From assembly GCF_034653275.1 (NCBI RefSeq), contig NZ_JAYEES010000003.1, positions 1,302,001 to 1,366,000 on the forward strand: a stretch of 64,000 bases of DNA, given 5' to 3'. The translations under genes were made by a program, and so were the position numbers. This document shows positions 38,139-46,838 of this stretch, piece after piece (positions within the stretch are counted from its first letter, which is position 1; each line of letters begins with the position of its first letter). The stretch comes from Nitrospirillum sp034653275 (GTDB taxonomy: Bacteria; Pseudomonadota; Alphaproteobacteria; Azospirillales; Azospirillaceae). The notes beneath the pieces were generated by a model. It had not been told where the DNA came from. It made no database searches and saw only the letters and a list, made by a program, of their open reading frames with translations.

Positions 38139-38954
38139 TCAGCCTGCCGGCACCCCAGGTAGGGGAACCAGCGTCACCAGCTTCACATCCGTCTGCCCCG
38201 CCAGGGTGAAGGTCAGCTGCTCATAGCGCAGGGGGCCGTCGGCCGGGTGGTGGAAGGCGCGCTCGCCACCCGCGCGGGCGATGACGGTGTGGGCGTGCCA
38301 CAGGTCGGCGAACAGGGGGCTGCGCTGGCTGAGGTCCGCCACCAGGGCCCGCATGCCGGGGTCATTCAGGTGGTGGCTGTAATCCACCCGGAACTCCGCC
38401 ACCACCCGCCGGGCCCGCTCCGCCCAGTCGGGGATCAAGGCCTGGGCGGCGGGGTTCAGGAACAGATAGCGCAGCTGGTTGCGGTCGCCGCCTGGGTCGG
38501 GTGGGTCCAGCCAGCCGGTGAACAGGCGCGCGGCCGCCGTGTTCCAGACCAGGGCGTTCCAGGTCCGGTCCAGCAGATAGGCGGGGTGGGCGATGCCCCG
38601 CACCAGGGCGTCCAGCGCCGCCGGCACCGGCGCGTCGTCCCCGGCGGCGGCCCCGTCCGGATCGCGCTTGCCGGCCAGGTCAAACAGATAGGCCCGTTCC
38701 GCCGCCGATAGGCGCAGCGCCTGGGCCAGGCGGGCCAGGGCGGCGGGGGAGATGGAGACGTCGCGGCCCTGCTCGATCCAAGTGTACCAGGTGACGCTGA
38801 CGCCGCTCAGCTGCGCCAGCTCCTCCCGCCGCAGGCCCGGCGTGCGGCGACGGGGCCCGGGCGCCAGGCCCAGGGCCGCCGGCGCCAGCCGTTCCCGCTG
38901 CGCCCGCACGAACTCCCCCAGCTCGCGCCGCTTCGAGGTGTCCAGGATGTCCAT
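38139..38954 (-). CDS. XRE-family regulator with MmyB-like ligand domain
   Basis: Transcription factor of 271 residues from ATG 38954. The N-terminal helix-turn-helix contains TPGLRREELAQLSGVSVTWY and WIEQGRD. The C-terminal domain (about 105-265) matches the MmyB/MLTR ligand-binding fold, with LDRTWNALVWNTAAARLF and a fatty-acid-binding-type pocket region. It is divergent from the YafE-like methyltransferase, and a palindromic region lies between them, so it probably controls that gene and itself. Confidence 0.9.
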   Translation of the reverse strand: MDILDTSKRRELGEFVRAQRERLAPAALGLAPGPRRRTPGLRREELAQLSGVSVTWYTWIEQGRDVSISPAALARLAQALRLSAAERAYLFDLAGKRDPDGAAAGDDAPVPAALDALVRGIAHPAYLLDRTWNALVWNTAAARLFTGWLDPPDPGGDRNQLRYLFLNPAAQALIPDWAERARRVVAEFRVDYSHHLNDPGMRALVADLSQRSPLFADLWHAHTVIARAGGERAFHHPADGPLRYEQLTFTLAGQTDVKLVTLVPLPGVPAG

Positions 38955-38991
38955 GGGCGCGGGGCCTCTGAGATTGGGTGGTGGCGATTGA

Positions 38992-39025
38992 TACCAGTAT
39001 AAACCTGGATCTGGTACCAGTTTAA
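38992..39025. promoter_or_regulatory. Candidate operator between the regulator and methyltransferase genes
   Basis: TACCAGTATAA at 38992 and TACCAGTTTAA at 39015 are direct repeats 23 bp apart. The second overlaps a perfect palindrome CTGGTACCAG (39011-39020). Position in a divergent promoter suggests a binding site for the XRE regulator. Confidence 0.55.
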
Positions 39026-39093
39026 GGACGTGCCATCCTGCCGCTCCACCCCGCCTGACCGGGGCAGTCTTGACCCAAGAAATGGAGTAGGGA

Positions 39094-39888
39094 ATGACCA
39101 CCCAGCATGCGCCTCACCTGGTTGGGGGCCGGGACCAGGAATCGCTGGTGGCCGGCCAATTCGGGCCGCAGGCCGCCGCTTATGTCGCCAGCGCCGTCCA
39201 CGCCCAGGGCGAGGATTTGCGCCAGCTGGCCGGCCTGGTGACGGGCAAGGGCTACAAGAGCGTTCTGGACTTGGGCTGTGGCGGCGGGCACGTCGCCTTC
39301 ACCGTGGCTCCCCATGTGGGCCGGGTGACGGCCTGCGACCTGTCGCCCGACATGCTGGACGCCGTGGTGGCGGAGGCCGGGCGGCGGGGCCTGGACAATA
39401 TCGAGACGCGGGTGGGCCGGGCCGACGCGGTGCCGGCCGACGACGCGGCCTTCTGCGCCGTGGTCAGCCGCTACAGCGCCCACCACTGGCCGGACCTAGC
39501 GGCGGCCCTGAGGGAGGCGCGGCGGGTGGTGAAGCCGACCGGCGTCGCCGTCTTCATGGACGTGGTGACGCCGGGTCACCCGTTGCTGGACACCTTCCTG
39601 CAATCCATCGAGCTGCTGCGCGACCCCTCGCACGTGCGCAATTACGCGGTGGCGGAATGGCGGGCGGCGCTAGCGGGCGCGCGGTTTGAGGTGGGCCGGG
39701 TGACACAGCGGCGCCTGCGCCTGGAGTTCGCCAGCTGGATCGGGCGCATGAGTCCCCCGGACAGCCATGTGGCGGCCATCCGCTCCCTGCAGGACCGCAT
39801 GGCGGACATGGTGCGCGGCCATTTCGCCATCGAGGCCGACGGCACCTTCACCTTGGATACGGCGACCTTCGAGGCTGTACCGGTTTAG
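39094..39888 (+). CDS. Class I SAM-dependent methyltransferase, YafE-like
   Basis: The 264-residue protein shows the SAM motif VLDLGCGGGHVAF (about 52-64), CDLSPDMLDAV, and SRYSAHHWPDLAAALREARR. The long DVVTPGHPLLDTFLQ and RDPSHVRNYAVAEW segments closely recall E. coli YafE, whose substrate is not well defined. BioC is another distant relative, and biotin genes are nearby, but the YafE-type signature is the better match. Confidence 0.87.
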   Translation: MTTQHAPHLVGGRDQESLVAGQFGPQAAAYVASAVHAQGEDLRQLAGLVTGKGYKSVLDLGCGGGHVAFTVAPHVGRVTACDLSPDMLDAVVAEAGRRGLDNIETRVGRADAVPADDAAFCAVVSRYSAHHWPDLAAALREARRVVKPTGVAVFMDVVTPGHPLLDTFLQSIELLRDPSHVRNYAVAEWRAALAGARFEVGRVTQRRLRLEFASWIGRMSPPDSHVAAIRSLQDRMADMVRGHFAIEADGTFTLDTATFEAVPV

Positions 39889-39895
39889 GGCCCGT

Positions 39896-40081
39896 CTAGC
39901 TTTTGAAAAACGCGGCGGCGGCGTTCAGCGAGGCCTGCTTGGCCTTCATGGCGTCGTCCACCCGCGCGATCTCCGCCTCCAGGCTGTTGCGGTATTCGCG
40001 CAGCTCCCCCACCGACAGGCGGGAGATGTCCAGGAAGCTGCTGGGGCGGCTCGGCGGCGGGGCGATGTCGTCGGTGTCCAT
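39896..40081 (-). CDS. DUF1192 family protein
   Basis: Small protein of 61 residues from ATG 40081; a longer frame starts at 40135. It has a Pro-rich head, then LSVGELREYRNSLEAEIARV and an alanine-rich helix, the typical DUF1192 pattern of Alphaproteobacteria. Function is unknown. It converges with the methyltransferase gene. Confidence 0.85.
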   Translation of the reverse strand: MDTDDIAPPPSRPSSFLDISRLSVGELREYRNSLEAEIARVDDAMKAKQASLNAAAAFFKS

Positions 40082-40222
40082 GGGGCGGTTCCCTTGTCCT
40101 GGGGAGAGGTGACCCTCCGGCGTGTCGGTTGTCACTGTGCCGCCGGGGGGCTACATGGTGCAAGACCCCAAGCGGCGGGGGGACCATCCCCCGCCGGACG
40201 TAGTCGCGGAGATCCTGCAACC

Positions 40223-41199
40223 ATGCGTGCCATCGCCATCACCGAGCCCGGCGGGCCCGAGGTCTTGAAGCCCATCGAGCGGCCGACGCCGCAGCCGGGC
40301 CCCGGTCAGATCCTGATCCGTGTGGCCGCCGCCGGCGTCAACCGGCCGGACTGCCTGCAGCGCGCCGGCAGCTACCCGCCGCCGCCCGGCGCGTCCGACC
40401 TGCCGGGGCTGGAGGTGGCGGGCACCGTCGCGGCGCTGGGCCAGGGGGTGACGGGTTGGGCCGTGGGCGACGCCGTCTGCGCCCTGGTTAACGGTGGCGG
40501 CTATGCCGACCATGCCGTGGCGCCGGCCGGCCAGTGCCTGCCCGTGCCCACCGGCTTCAGCATGGTGGAGGCGGCGGCTTTGCCGGAGACCTTCTTCACC
40601 GTCTGGACCAACGTCTTCGATCGCGGCCGGCTGGCGGCGGGGAAAGCTTCCTGGTCCACGGTGGTACCAGCGGCATCGGCACCACGGCCATCCAGCTGGC
40701 CAAGGCCTTCGGTGCCCGCGTCTTCGCCACCGCCGGCGGCCCGGACAAGGCCAAGGCCTGTGAGGACATCGGTGCCGAGCGCGGCATCGACTACAAGGCC
40801 GAGGATTTCGTCGCCGTGGTCAAGGAGGCCACGGGCGGCCGGGGTGTGGACGTCATCCTGGACATGGTGGGCGGCGATTATGTGCCGCGCAACATCGACG
40901 CCCTGGCCGACCAGGGCCGCCACGTCACCATCGCCTTCCTGCGCGGGGCCAAGGTGACGCTGAACATGGCACCGGTGATGACCAAGCGCCTGGTCTTGAC
41001 CGGGTCCACCCTGCGGCCGCGCACGGCGGAGGAAAAGGGCGCCATCGCCCAGTCATTGCGGGAAAAAGTGTGGCCGCTGCTGGCCCACGGCCAGGTCCGC
41101 CCGATCATTTACAAGACCTTCGCCCTGGAAGAGGCGGCGGCGGCGCACGCGCTGATGGAAAGCAGTCAGCATGTCGGCAAAATCGTTTTAACGGTTTAA
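40223..41199 (+). pseudogene. NAD(P)H-quinone oxidoreductase (MDR family), frameshifted
   Basis: Zeta-crystallin-like medium-chain reductase reducing quinones with NADPH. From ATG 40223 the first frame reads MRAIAITEPGGPEVL, GVNRPDCLQRAG and LPGLEVAGTV, and ends in the wrong frame after FDRGRLAAG. The second frame supplies ESFLVHGGTSGIGTTAIQLA (nucleotide-binding motif), LDMVGGDY and the C-terminus to 41199. One additional G in the run at 40639-40642 restores a normal 325-residue protein. A consensus error is likelier than true loss. Confidence 0.85.
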
Positions 41200-41415
41200 G
41201 GCCGGGAAAAGGCCGCGACAAGTGGGGCCAAGCCCATAAAAAGGCGTGGCCTCGCCCGTCGGGTGCCTCTATATAGCTCATGTACGCGTCACAGTTTTCC
41301 GTCCGGCTGCGTGGGGCCTTCAGCCCGCGCGACGGGCGGATATTGCTTTTCGCGACCTTGTTCACGGGTTTTGATGCGTGTTGGCGGGACGTTCCGCCAC
41401 GGGTTAGGAGGAAGC

Positions 41416-42051
41416 ATGGCACTGCCCTTGATGCCGAAGGCGACCGCGGTCTGGTTGGTTGAGAACACCGCGCTGTCCTTTGAGCAGATCGCCGAGTTCT
41501 GCGGCATGCACTCGCTGGAAGTGCAGGCCATCGCCGATGGCGAGGTGGCGATCGGCATGGTCGGGCGCGATCCGGTGGGCAACGGCGAGTTGACCAAGGA
41601 TGAGATCGAGCGCTGCGAGAAGAACCCGGACCTGAAGCTGCAGATTCGCATCCACGACCTGCCGCAGCCGATCGCGCGCGCCAAGGGCCCGCGCTACACC
41701 CCGGTGACCAAGCGCGGCGACAAGCCCGATGGCATCGCCTGGCTGCTGAAGAACCACCCGGAACTGTCGGACGCCGCCATTTCCCGCCTGATCGGCACCA
41801 CCAAGCCGACCATCGCCGCGGTGCGCGACAAGACCCACTGGAACACCAGCAACATCAAGCCGCGCAGCCCCGTGCTGCTGGGCCTGTGCAGCCAGCGTGA
41901 GCTGGAGGCGGCGCTGTCCCGCGCGCGCCGTGGCCTGCCGGAACCGGAGCTGGAGACGACCACCCTGCTGGAAACGGCCGAGGACCGCGCCCTGGCCGCT
42001 GAACAGGCGGCCCTTGAGGACGAGGACCGCGAGGAGGAGATCGAGGACTGA
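41416..42051 (+). CDS. trcR: Cell cycle transcriptional regulator TrcR (DUF1013)
   Basis: Alphaproteobacterial DUF1013 protein, known in Caulobacter-type genomes as TrcR. The 211 residues begin MALPLMPKATAVWLVENT and contain LSFEQIAEFCGMHSLEVQAI and ISRLIGTTKPTIAAVRDKTHW, two helix-turn-helix-like regions, followed by an acidic tail. The ATG at 41416 has a strong AGGAGG nine bases upstream, which decides the start over a longer frame. A terminator follows 27 bp downstream. Confidence 0.92.
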   Translation: MALPLMPKATAVWLVENTALSFEQIAEFCGMHSLEVQAIADGEVAIGMVGRDPVGNGELTKDEIERCEKNPDLKLQIRIHDLPQPIARAKGPRYTPVTKRGDKPDGIAWLLKNHPELSDAAISRLIGTTKPTIAAVRDKTHWNTSNIKPRSPVLLGLCSQRELEAALSRARRGLPEPELETTTLLETAEDRALAAEQAALEDEDREEEIED

Positions 42052-42077
42052 TCCTCTGATCCCATCCCGGACACAGC

Positions 42078-42114
42078 AAAAGGGCGGCCCCGCGAGAGGC
42101 CGCCCTTTTCTTTT
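42078..42114 (+). terminator. Rho-independent terminator after trcR
   Basis: Twelve-base perfect stem AAAAGGGCGGCC (42078-42089) and GGCCGCCCTTTT (42098-42109) with a short loop and further T residues. The A-rich left arm would also let it serve the opposite strand. Confidence 0.9.
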
Positions 42115-42268
42115 CCCAAACGTCCAGCCTCCCCACCGGCATGAGGTGTCATGCCGGTGGTAGCCCGCGACTGCAGGCGCCGGACCTTTGCGGGGAGCGG
42201 CAGCGGACTGCAAAGGGAGGATAAGCCAAAGGCGCGGATGCGCCTGCCGGCGTTTGAGGCAAGCGGCG

Positions 42269-43357
42269 TCAAGCCGCGCTGGGCCAGTCGGTGTAGCCCT
42301 TGGCGCCGCCGCCGTAGAAGGCCTCCTGCGGGGCCTGGGCCAACGGCGCGCCGGTCTTCAGCCGGTGCACCAGGTCGGGGTTGGCGATGAAGGGGCGGCC
42401 GAAGGCCACCATGTCCGCGCGGCCCTCGGCGATGGTGCGGGCCGCCAGGTCGCGGTCATAGCCGTTGTTGGCGATGTAGCCGCCACCGAACTTCCGGCGC
42501 AGGGCCTGGAAGTCGAAGTTCTGGGCGCCGTTGGGGCCGCGCGTCTGGCCTTCCACGCAGTGCAGGTAGGCCAGGTTCAGTTCACCCAGCCGCTCGGCCA
42601 GGAAGCCGTAGGTGCCGTTGGGATCGCTGTCCAGCGGTGTGTTGCCCGCCGCCTGGGTGATGGGCGACAGGCGCACGCCCACGCGGTCCGATCCCCAGAT
42701 CTCGGCCACCGCCTGGGCCACCTCCACCGTCAGGCGGGTGCGATTCTCCACGCTGCCGCCGTAGCGGTCGGTGCGATGGTTGGTGCTGTCGCGGATGAAC
42801 TGCTCCAGCAGGTAGTTGTTGGCGGAGTGCACCTCCACCCCGTCGAAGCCGGCGGCCTTGGCGTTGCGGGCGGCGTTGCAGTAGTCGTCGATGATGCCGG
42901 CGATCTCCGCCGTCTCCAGGGCCCGGGGCGGGGAGGGCTGGGCGAAGCCGTTCTCGACATAGGTCTCACCGCCCGCCTGCAGGGCGCTGGGCGCCACCGG
43001 CGCGGCCCCGCCCTCCTGCAGGCTGGTGTGGGAGATGCGCCCCACGTGCCACAGCTGCAGCACGATGTGGCCGCCGGCATTATGCACGGCGTCCGTCACC
43101 GCCTTCCACGCCGTCACATGCTCCGGCGTGTAGATGCCGGGCGTAAAGGCGTAACCGCGCCCCTGGCGCGAGATGTTGGTGGCCTCGGTGATGATCAGGC
43201 CGGCGGTGGCGCGCTGGCGGTAATAGTCCACGGCCAGCGGCGTGTGCACGCCATCCATGCCGGCACGGGCACGGGTCAGGGGCGCCATGGCGATGCGGTT
43301 GGCGACGGGGATGGCGCCGATATGGGTGGGCGCGAAAAGATCGGGAGTGGTGGTCAT
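42269..43357 (-). CDS. Alkene reductase, Old Yellow Enzyme family (NemA-like)
   Basis: FMN-dependent NAD(P)H reductase of activated alkenes and nitro compounds, 362 residues. It carries RIAMAPLTRARAG near the FMN site, QLWHVGRISH, GVEVHSANNYLLEQF with the active-site His/Asn pair, and NRTDRYGGSVENR-type HRTDRYGGSVENR. The C-terminal FGRPFIANPDL binds FMN phosphate. Start ATG 43357. It faces trcR convergently and diverges from ubiX. Confidence 0.93.
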   Translation of the reverse strand: MTTTPDLFAPTHIGAIPVANRIAMAPLTRARAGMDGVHTPLAVDYYRQRATAGLIITEATNISRQGRGYAFTPGIYTPEHVTAWKAVTDAVHNAGGHIVLQLWHVGRISHTSLQEGGAAPVAPSALQAGGETYVENGFAQPSPPRALETAEIAGIIDDYCNAARNAKAAGFDGVEVHSANNYLLEQFIRDSTNHRTDRYGGSVENRTRLTVEVAQAVAEIWGSDRVGVRLSPITQAAGNTPLDSDPNGTYGFLAERLGELNLAYLHCVEGQTRGPNGAQNFDFQALRRKFGGGYIANNGYDRDLAARTIAEGRADMVAFGRPFIANPDLVHRLKTGAPLAQAPQEAFYGGGAKGYTDWPSAA

Positions 43358-43519
43358 GGTCGAACCCGTTCCTTCTGGGGATGGCTTGAGAGGCCATGGT
43401 TAACGGCACGCCCATGAACATAGGTCCATGACGGTGCCGCTTTTAGACCGTCGTCGCGACAAGACCCTTCGCGATGGGGAAATAATGGCGGGTTCGTTCT
43501 GGCCGCCGCCGTTTCATCC

Positions 43520-43564
43520 AAAACCAGTTCCGGCAAAAGCAATTCCGCCAAAAACAATTCCGGT
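43520..43564. repeat. 15-bp tandem repeat, three copies, upstream of ubiX
   Basis: Units at 43520, 43535 and 43550 are variants of AAAACCAGTTCCGGC. The region is in frame with ubiX; if translated it encodes KPVPA/KAIPP/KTIPV. It therefore bears on where ubiX begins. Confidence 0.8.
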
Positions 43565-43601
43565 GGACGGCGGCGGCGGCGCGGCGCTACATCCCAGCAT
43601 C

Positions 43602-44201
43602 ATGACCAACGCCCCCTCCCGCCTCATCGTCGGCATCAGCGGCGCCTCCGGCGTGCGATACGGCGTGCGCCTGCTGGAAACCCTGCGCCCCCTGCCCATC
43701 GAAACCCACCTGGTGATGAGCCGGTCGGCGGAGATGACGCTGGCGTATGAGACGGACATGAAACCCGCCGAGGTGCGGGCCCTGGCGGACGTCAACCACG
43801 CCATCGCCGACGTGGGCGCCGCCATCTCCAGCGGCAGCTTCCGCACCCTGGGCATGGTCATCGCGCCCTGTTCCATCCGCACCATGAGCGAGATCGCCAC
43901 CGGCGTGACCTCCAGCCTGCTGACGCGGGCGGCGGACGTGGTGCTGAAGGAGCGGCGGCGCCTGGTGCTGATGGTGCGTGAGACGCCGTTGCACCTGGGC
44001 CACCTGCGCACGCTCACGGCGCTGGCCGAGATGGGGGCCATCATCGCCCCGCCGGTGCCGGCCATGTACATCCGGCCGGACAGCGTGGACGAGCTGGTGG
44101 ATCATACCGTCGGCCGCGTCCTGGACCTGTTCGACATCGACAGCGGCCGCCTGCGCCGCTGGGGCGAGGCGCCGCCCGAGGACGCGGAGACGGGGGGCTG
44201 A
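43602..44201 (+). CDS. ubiX: Flavin prenyltransferase UbiX
   Basis: Makes prenylated FMN, the cofactor of UbiD decarboxylases in ubiquinone synthesis. The 199 residues from ATG 43602 begin LIVGISGASGVRYGVRLLE. They have SSGSFRTLGMVIAPCS, a diagnostic flavin/prenyl-binding segment, and RETPLHLGHL. This start fits family length but lacks a good ribosome site. An in-frame ATG at 43485, preceded by GGGGA, would add a 39-residue Pro/Lys-rich extension containing the 15-bp repeats. Confidence 0.93.
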   Translation: MTNAPSRLIVGISGASGVRYGVRLLETLRPLPIETHLVMSRSAEMTLAYETDMKPAEVRALADVNHAIADVGAAISSGSFRTLGMVIAPCSIRTMSEIATGVTSSLLTRAADVVLKERRRLVLMVRETPLHLGHLRTLTALAEMGAIIAPPVPAMYIRPDSVDELVDHTVGRVLDLFDIDSGRLRRWGEAPPEDAETGG

Positions 44202-44261
44202 TGCCGCCCTTTGTATCTGAAGGAAATCGAGCGCCCCGGGCAATCCGTGCGCTCGATTTTC

Positions 44262-45257
44262 TTAGCCGTCCAACTTGGCGGTCAGGCCCAGGAAGGCCGG
44301 CAGCGGGTGGGTCACCACGTAGGTGGGGATGGGGCCCAGGTAGTCGCGCATGCGGCCCTTTTCCACGAAGCGCTTGCGGAAGCGGCTGTGGGTGAAGAAG
44401 GACAGGATGCGGGGCGCGATGCCGCCGGCGATGTAGACGCCGCCGCGCGCGCCGATGGACAGGGCCAGATTGCCGGCCACGGTGCCCAGCATGCCGCAGA
44501 AGGTTTCCAGCGCCTCGATGCAGGCGGGATCGCCGGCGTGGGTCGTGGCGGCCGCTGTGATCTGGGCGGCGGTCAGGCGCGCCGGCTCCTTGCCGTCGGC
44601 CAGGCACACGGCCTCATACAGGTTCACCAGGCCGGGGCCGGACAGCACGCGCTCCGCCGACACATGGTCGAACTGCTTGCGCAGCACGCCCAGGATGGCC
44701 GACTCCCGGTCGTTCACGGGGGCCATGGTGACGTGGCCGCCTTCGGTCGCCAGCGCGGTCCAGCCGGGCTGGCCGTTGCTGCGCTTGCGCGGGATCAGGG
44801 ATGAGACGCCCAGGCCGCTGCCCGGGCCCAGGACGGCGATGGGCGCGTCCGCCACGGGCGCGCCATCCCCCACCTGCGCCCGGTCGTCGGCGCCCAGGGC
44901 GGGAATGGACAGGGCCACGGCGGTGAAGTCGTTGACCACCTCCAGCCGGTCCAGCGACAGCGAGCGGCGCACGCCGTCGATCGAGAACTCCCACGGCAGG
45001 TTGGTCATGCGGATGCGGTCGCCGGTCACGGGGCCCGCCAGGGCGATGGCGGCCTGCTTGGGCCGGGCGCCCGGCGCCTCCAACGCCAGATAGGCCTCCG
45101 CCGCCGCCTCCAGCGAGGGGTAGTCGGCACAGGGCAGGATGCGCACGCCCGAGATGCTGGCGGCGTGGGCGTCGTGCGGCGCCGTTTCCGAGGACTCGGA
45201 GAGGGCAAACCGGGCGTTGGTGCCGCCGATGTCCGCCAAGAGCGAGAGGCCCTGCAT
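44262..45257 (-). CDS. glk: Glucokinase
   Basis: ATP-dependent glucose kinase of the E. coli Glk type, 331 residues. It opens with LLADIGGTNARFAL (phosphate-binding), then GPVTGDRIRMTNLPWEFS with the sugar-binding NLPWEF, LGPGSGLGVS, and EGGHVTMAPVNDRE. The C-terminus has VYIAGGIAPRI. Start ATG 45257. The upstream flank now carries a transposon only 195 bp from the start codon, which may separate glk from upstream control sequences. Confidence 0.94.
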   Translation of the reverse strand: MQGLSLLADIGGTNARFALSESSETAPHDAHAASISGVRILPCADYPSLEAAAEAYLALEAPGARPKQAAIALAGPVTGDRIRMTNLPWEFSIDGVRRSLSLDRLEVVNDFTAVALSIPALGADDRAQVGDGAPVADAPIAVLGPGSGLGVSSLIPRKRSNGQPGWTALATEGGHVTMAPVNDRESAILGVLRKQFDHVSAERVLSGPGLVNLYEAVCLADGKEPARLTAAQITAAATTHAGDPACIEALETFCGMLGTVAGNLALSIGARGGVYIAGGIAPRILSFFTHSRFRKRFVEKGRMRDYLGPIPTYVVTHPLPAFLGLTAKLDG

Positions 45258-45452
45258 GGGTGACGCCTTCCTTTTCCGTTTCCTTCCCGTTCCAACGACC
45301 CGGCCGACCTTATGCCCGGCCGCCGGGGTGCGTACCCCATTATACAGATAGGGGACGCGCCTTGGGGGAAACCCCGCCCGCGCGCGTTTTCCGCACCCGA
45401 CTTAGAGCGTGGCGGAGACAGCGCTGTCAATATCATTGGTGTAAGAAAATTG

Positions 45453-45482
45453 CGGCCTTATGGCGCAAACGCCACCACGGCG
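45453..45482 (+). repeat. Left terminal inverted repeat of the transposon
   Basis: Thirty bases identical to the reverse complement of 48948-48977. It contains an internal GGCG-CAAA-CGCC dyad. Left target duplication GAAAATTG immediately precedes it. Confidence 0.92.
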
Positions 45483-45495
45483 GGAGGGCGGTGAT

Positions 45496-45600
45496 ATGAA
45501 GCGCTCGCTCCGCCAGACGGCCGCAGCCATCTCAGTCCTGCTCGGGCTTTTCCTCTTCGTCGGACCGGCAGAGAGAACTTCGGCGCTGCCTGTAGATCTA
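45496..45600 (+). pseudogene. Signal-peptide-like fragment at the transposon left end
   Basis: ATG 45496 has a GGGAGG site. It encodes MKRSLRQTAAAISVLLGLFL, a basic head and hydrophobic core, ending near an ALP cleavage-like site. After about 45595 composition turns AT-rich and the frame runs antisense to the membrane gene. The part after that is therefore probably not coding. It may be the 5' remnant of a secreted-protein gene. Confidence 0.3.
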
Positions 45601-46650
45601 GGATATCTCGGTCAGCATACCGATCAGCTTCAAATGAAGTCCTGCCTTAGCATTGGCCAGCATATCATGTGGGGAGAAAGCAGCTGGAACAGCTTCGTCA
45701 TCGTAAATACCAAATGTAAATATGCTATATCTAGTCAGTCTATCGCCTGGAAGAATATAGTACACGCTACAAACAATGCAGATGGAACTTTCTGCAATTT
45801 CTTCGCCAGATTCAAGCGAACCTCTCTCAATCTCCATGGACCTTATAATGTCGTCAGATGTCACTGTTATTTTTCTATCGAACGAAATTGTCCCATTGGG
45901 GAATATGACATCAAAATGCATTATACCCAAAAGAAGAACCATATTTTGTTTTTTCGCGATCTCAATTCCGTGGCTTGCCGCAGCAATACCACCATAACCA
46001 TTGACGTAATGGATGACTCTTGGCGCCACCGTGTTTCCGCAATTGGCTATGGATATCACGACATCGATTTCGACGCATTCGGAGCTAATATTTATATTTT
46101 TTGCATGGGCGGAAACATTTACCCATGCCCTGTCGCTCTCAATAATAGATCGCCGCACAAGCTCCGTATTTTCCTTGGCCGAACTCTCGGCTATTTTATT
46201 CGCTATTCTCGCCTCATCGACCCCTTCAGATGCTTTGTCAGCAGCCCTTCTAGTTTGATTCAAAGTAAGTATGAGAGCGACAAAGGCGAGGCCATTCACG
46301 ACCAAACCGCCTATACTTATCCAGAACGTGGCAGGAATATAATCGGCCTGCTCAAGAGTTCCCTCCGCAGATCGCCATTGCTGACACAATTGTGCCTTGG
46401 CATCATCTTCTGGGTCGCTACATATAGCTCTATATTTTTCCTGATGACCAGTTTCCTTGGCTACAGAAACTGGATCTGGAATAGAAACATATTCAGGGTG
46501 TTTTATCTGATTTGCTTCGCCATATCCTTGGTTGGCTATACTATCCTGCTCAATTGGTAAACGGGCTGCGGTGGGAAAACCTACCGACGACCATAGCGTC
46601 GTCAGCGCTCCGACAGCCGCAGCGTATGACAGTCGATAGCTGATAGACAT
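45598..46650 (-). CDS. Hypothetical membrane-anchored coiled-coil protein (transposon passenger)
   Basis: Protein of 350 residues. A signal-like N-terminus (about 1-30) is followed by a linker, one strong membrane segment (about 106-130, WISIGGLVVNGLAFVALIL), and a helix with heptads (TRRAADKASEGVDEARIANK). It ends in a beta-rich domain starting SDRAWVNVS. No enzymatic motif is seen. Codon use is clearly AT-richer than the core genes. It overlaps the DUF6471 gene's 3' end by 49 bp. Related hypothetical proteins with the same TM-helix-beta plan are common in accessory regions. Function unknown. Confidence 0.75.
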   Translation of the reverse strand: MSISYRLSYAAAVGALTTLWSSVGFPTAARLPIEQDSIANQGYGEANQIKHPEYVSIPDPVSVAKETGHQEKYRAICSDPEDDAKAQLCQQWRSAEGTLEQADYIPATFWISIGGLVVNGLAFVALILTLNQTRRAADKASEGVDEARIANKIAESSAKENTELVRRSIIESDRAWVNVSAHAKNINISSECVEIDVVISIANCGNTVAPRVIHYVNGYGGIAAASHGIEIAKKQNMVLLLGIMHFDVIFPNGTISFDRKITVTSDDIIRSMEIERGSLESGEEIAESSICIVCSVYYILPGDRLTRYSIFTFGIYDDEAVPAAFSPHDMLANAKAGLHLKLIGMLTEIS

Positions 46651-46829
46651 TGCAGTAAGAACGCCGCCGTGAATCCCCCACGGCTGATCTTATTCGCAAT
46701 GTTGCGTTCCGTCTCCGGGATTCCCATTGCGGTAAGCTTCTCTGCCAGTTCCCGATACCCGACGTTGCGCCGCTTCAGCTCGGCCTTCAGCAGGGCCTTG
46801 GCCCTCTCAGACCATTCGATTCCGGTCAT
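46602..46829 (-). CDS. DUF6471-like small helical protein, possible transposase regulator
   Basis: A 75-residue product from ATG 46829, chosen because GGAG lies six bases upstream. MTGIEWSERAKALLKAELKR, then VGYRELAEKLTAMG, ETERNIANKISRGGFTAAF and LLQCLSAIDC resemble the DUF6471 family, which has an HTH-like helical fold. It is divergent from the transposase, and four ATATTC-type repeats fill the shared promoter region. Binding to these repeats is an inference. Confidence 0.75.
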   Translation of the reverse strand: MTGIEWSERAKALLKAELKRRNVGYRELAEKLTAMGIPETERNIANKISRGGFTAAFLLQCLSAIDCHTLRLSER

Positions 46830-46838
46830 GTCAACTCC

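Noticed and set aside
45600..46560. Plus-strand frame continuing from the signal-like start at 45496
   Set aside because: Beyond about 45595 it is antisense to the membrane/coiled-coil gene, whose topology is far more credible.
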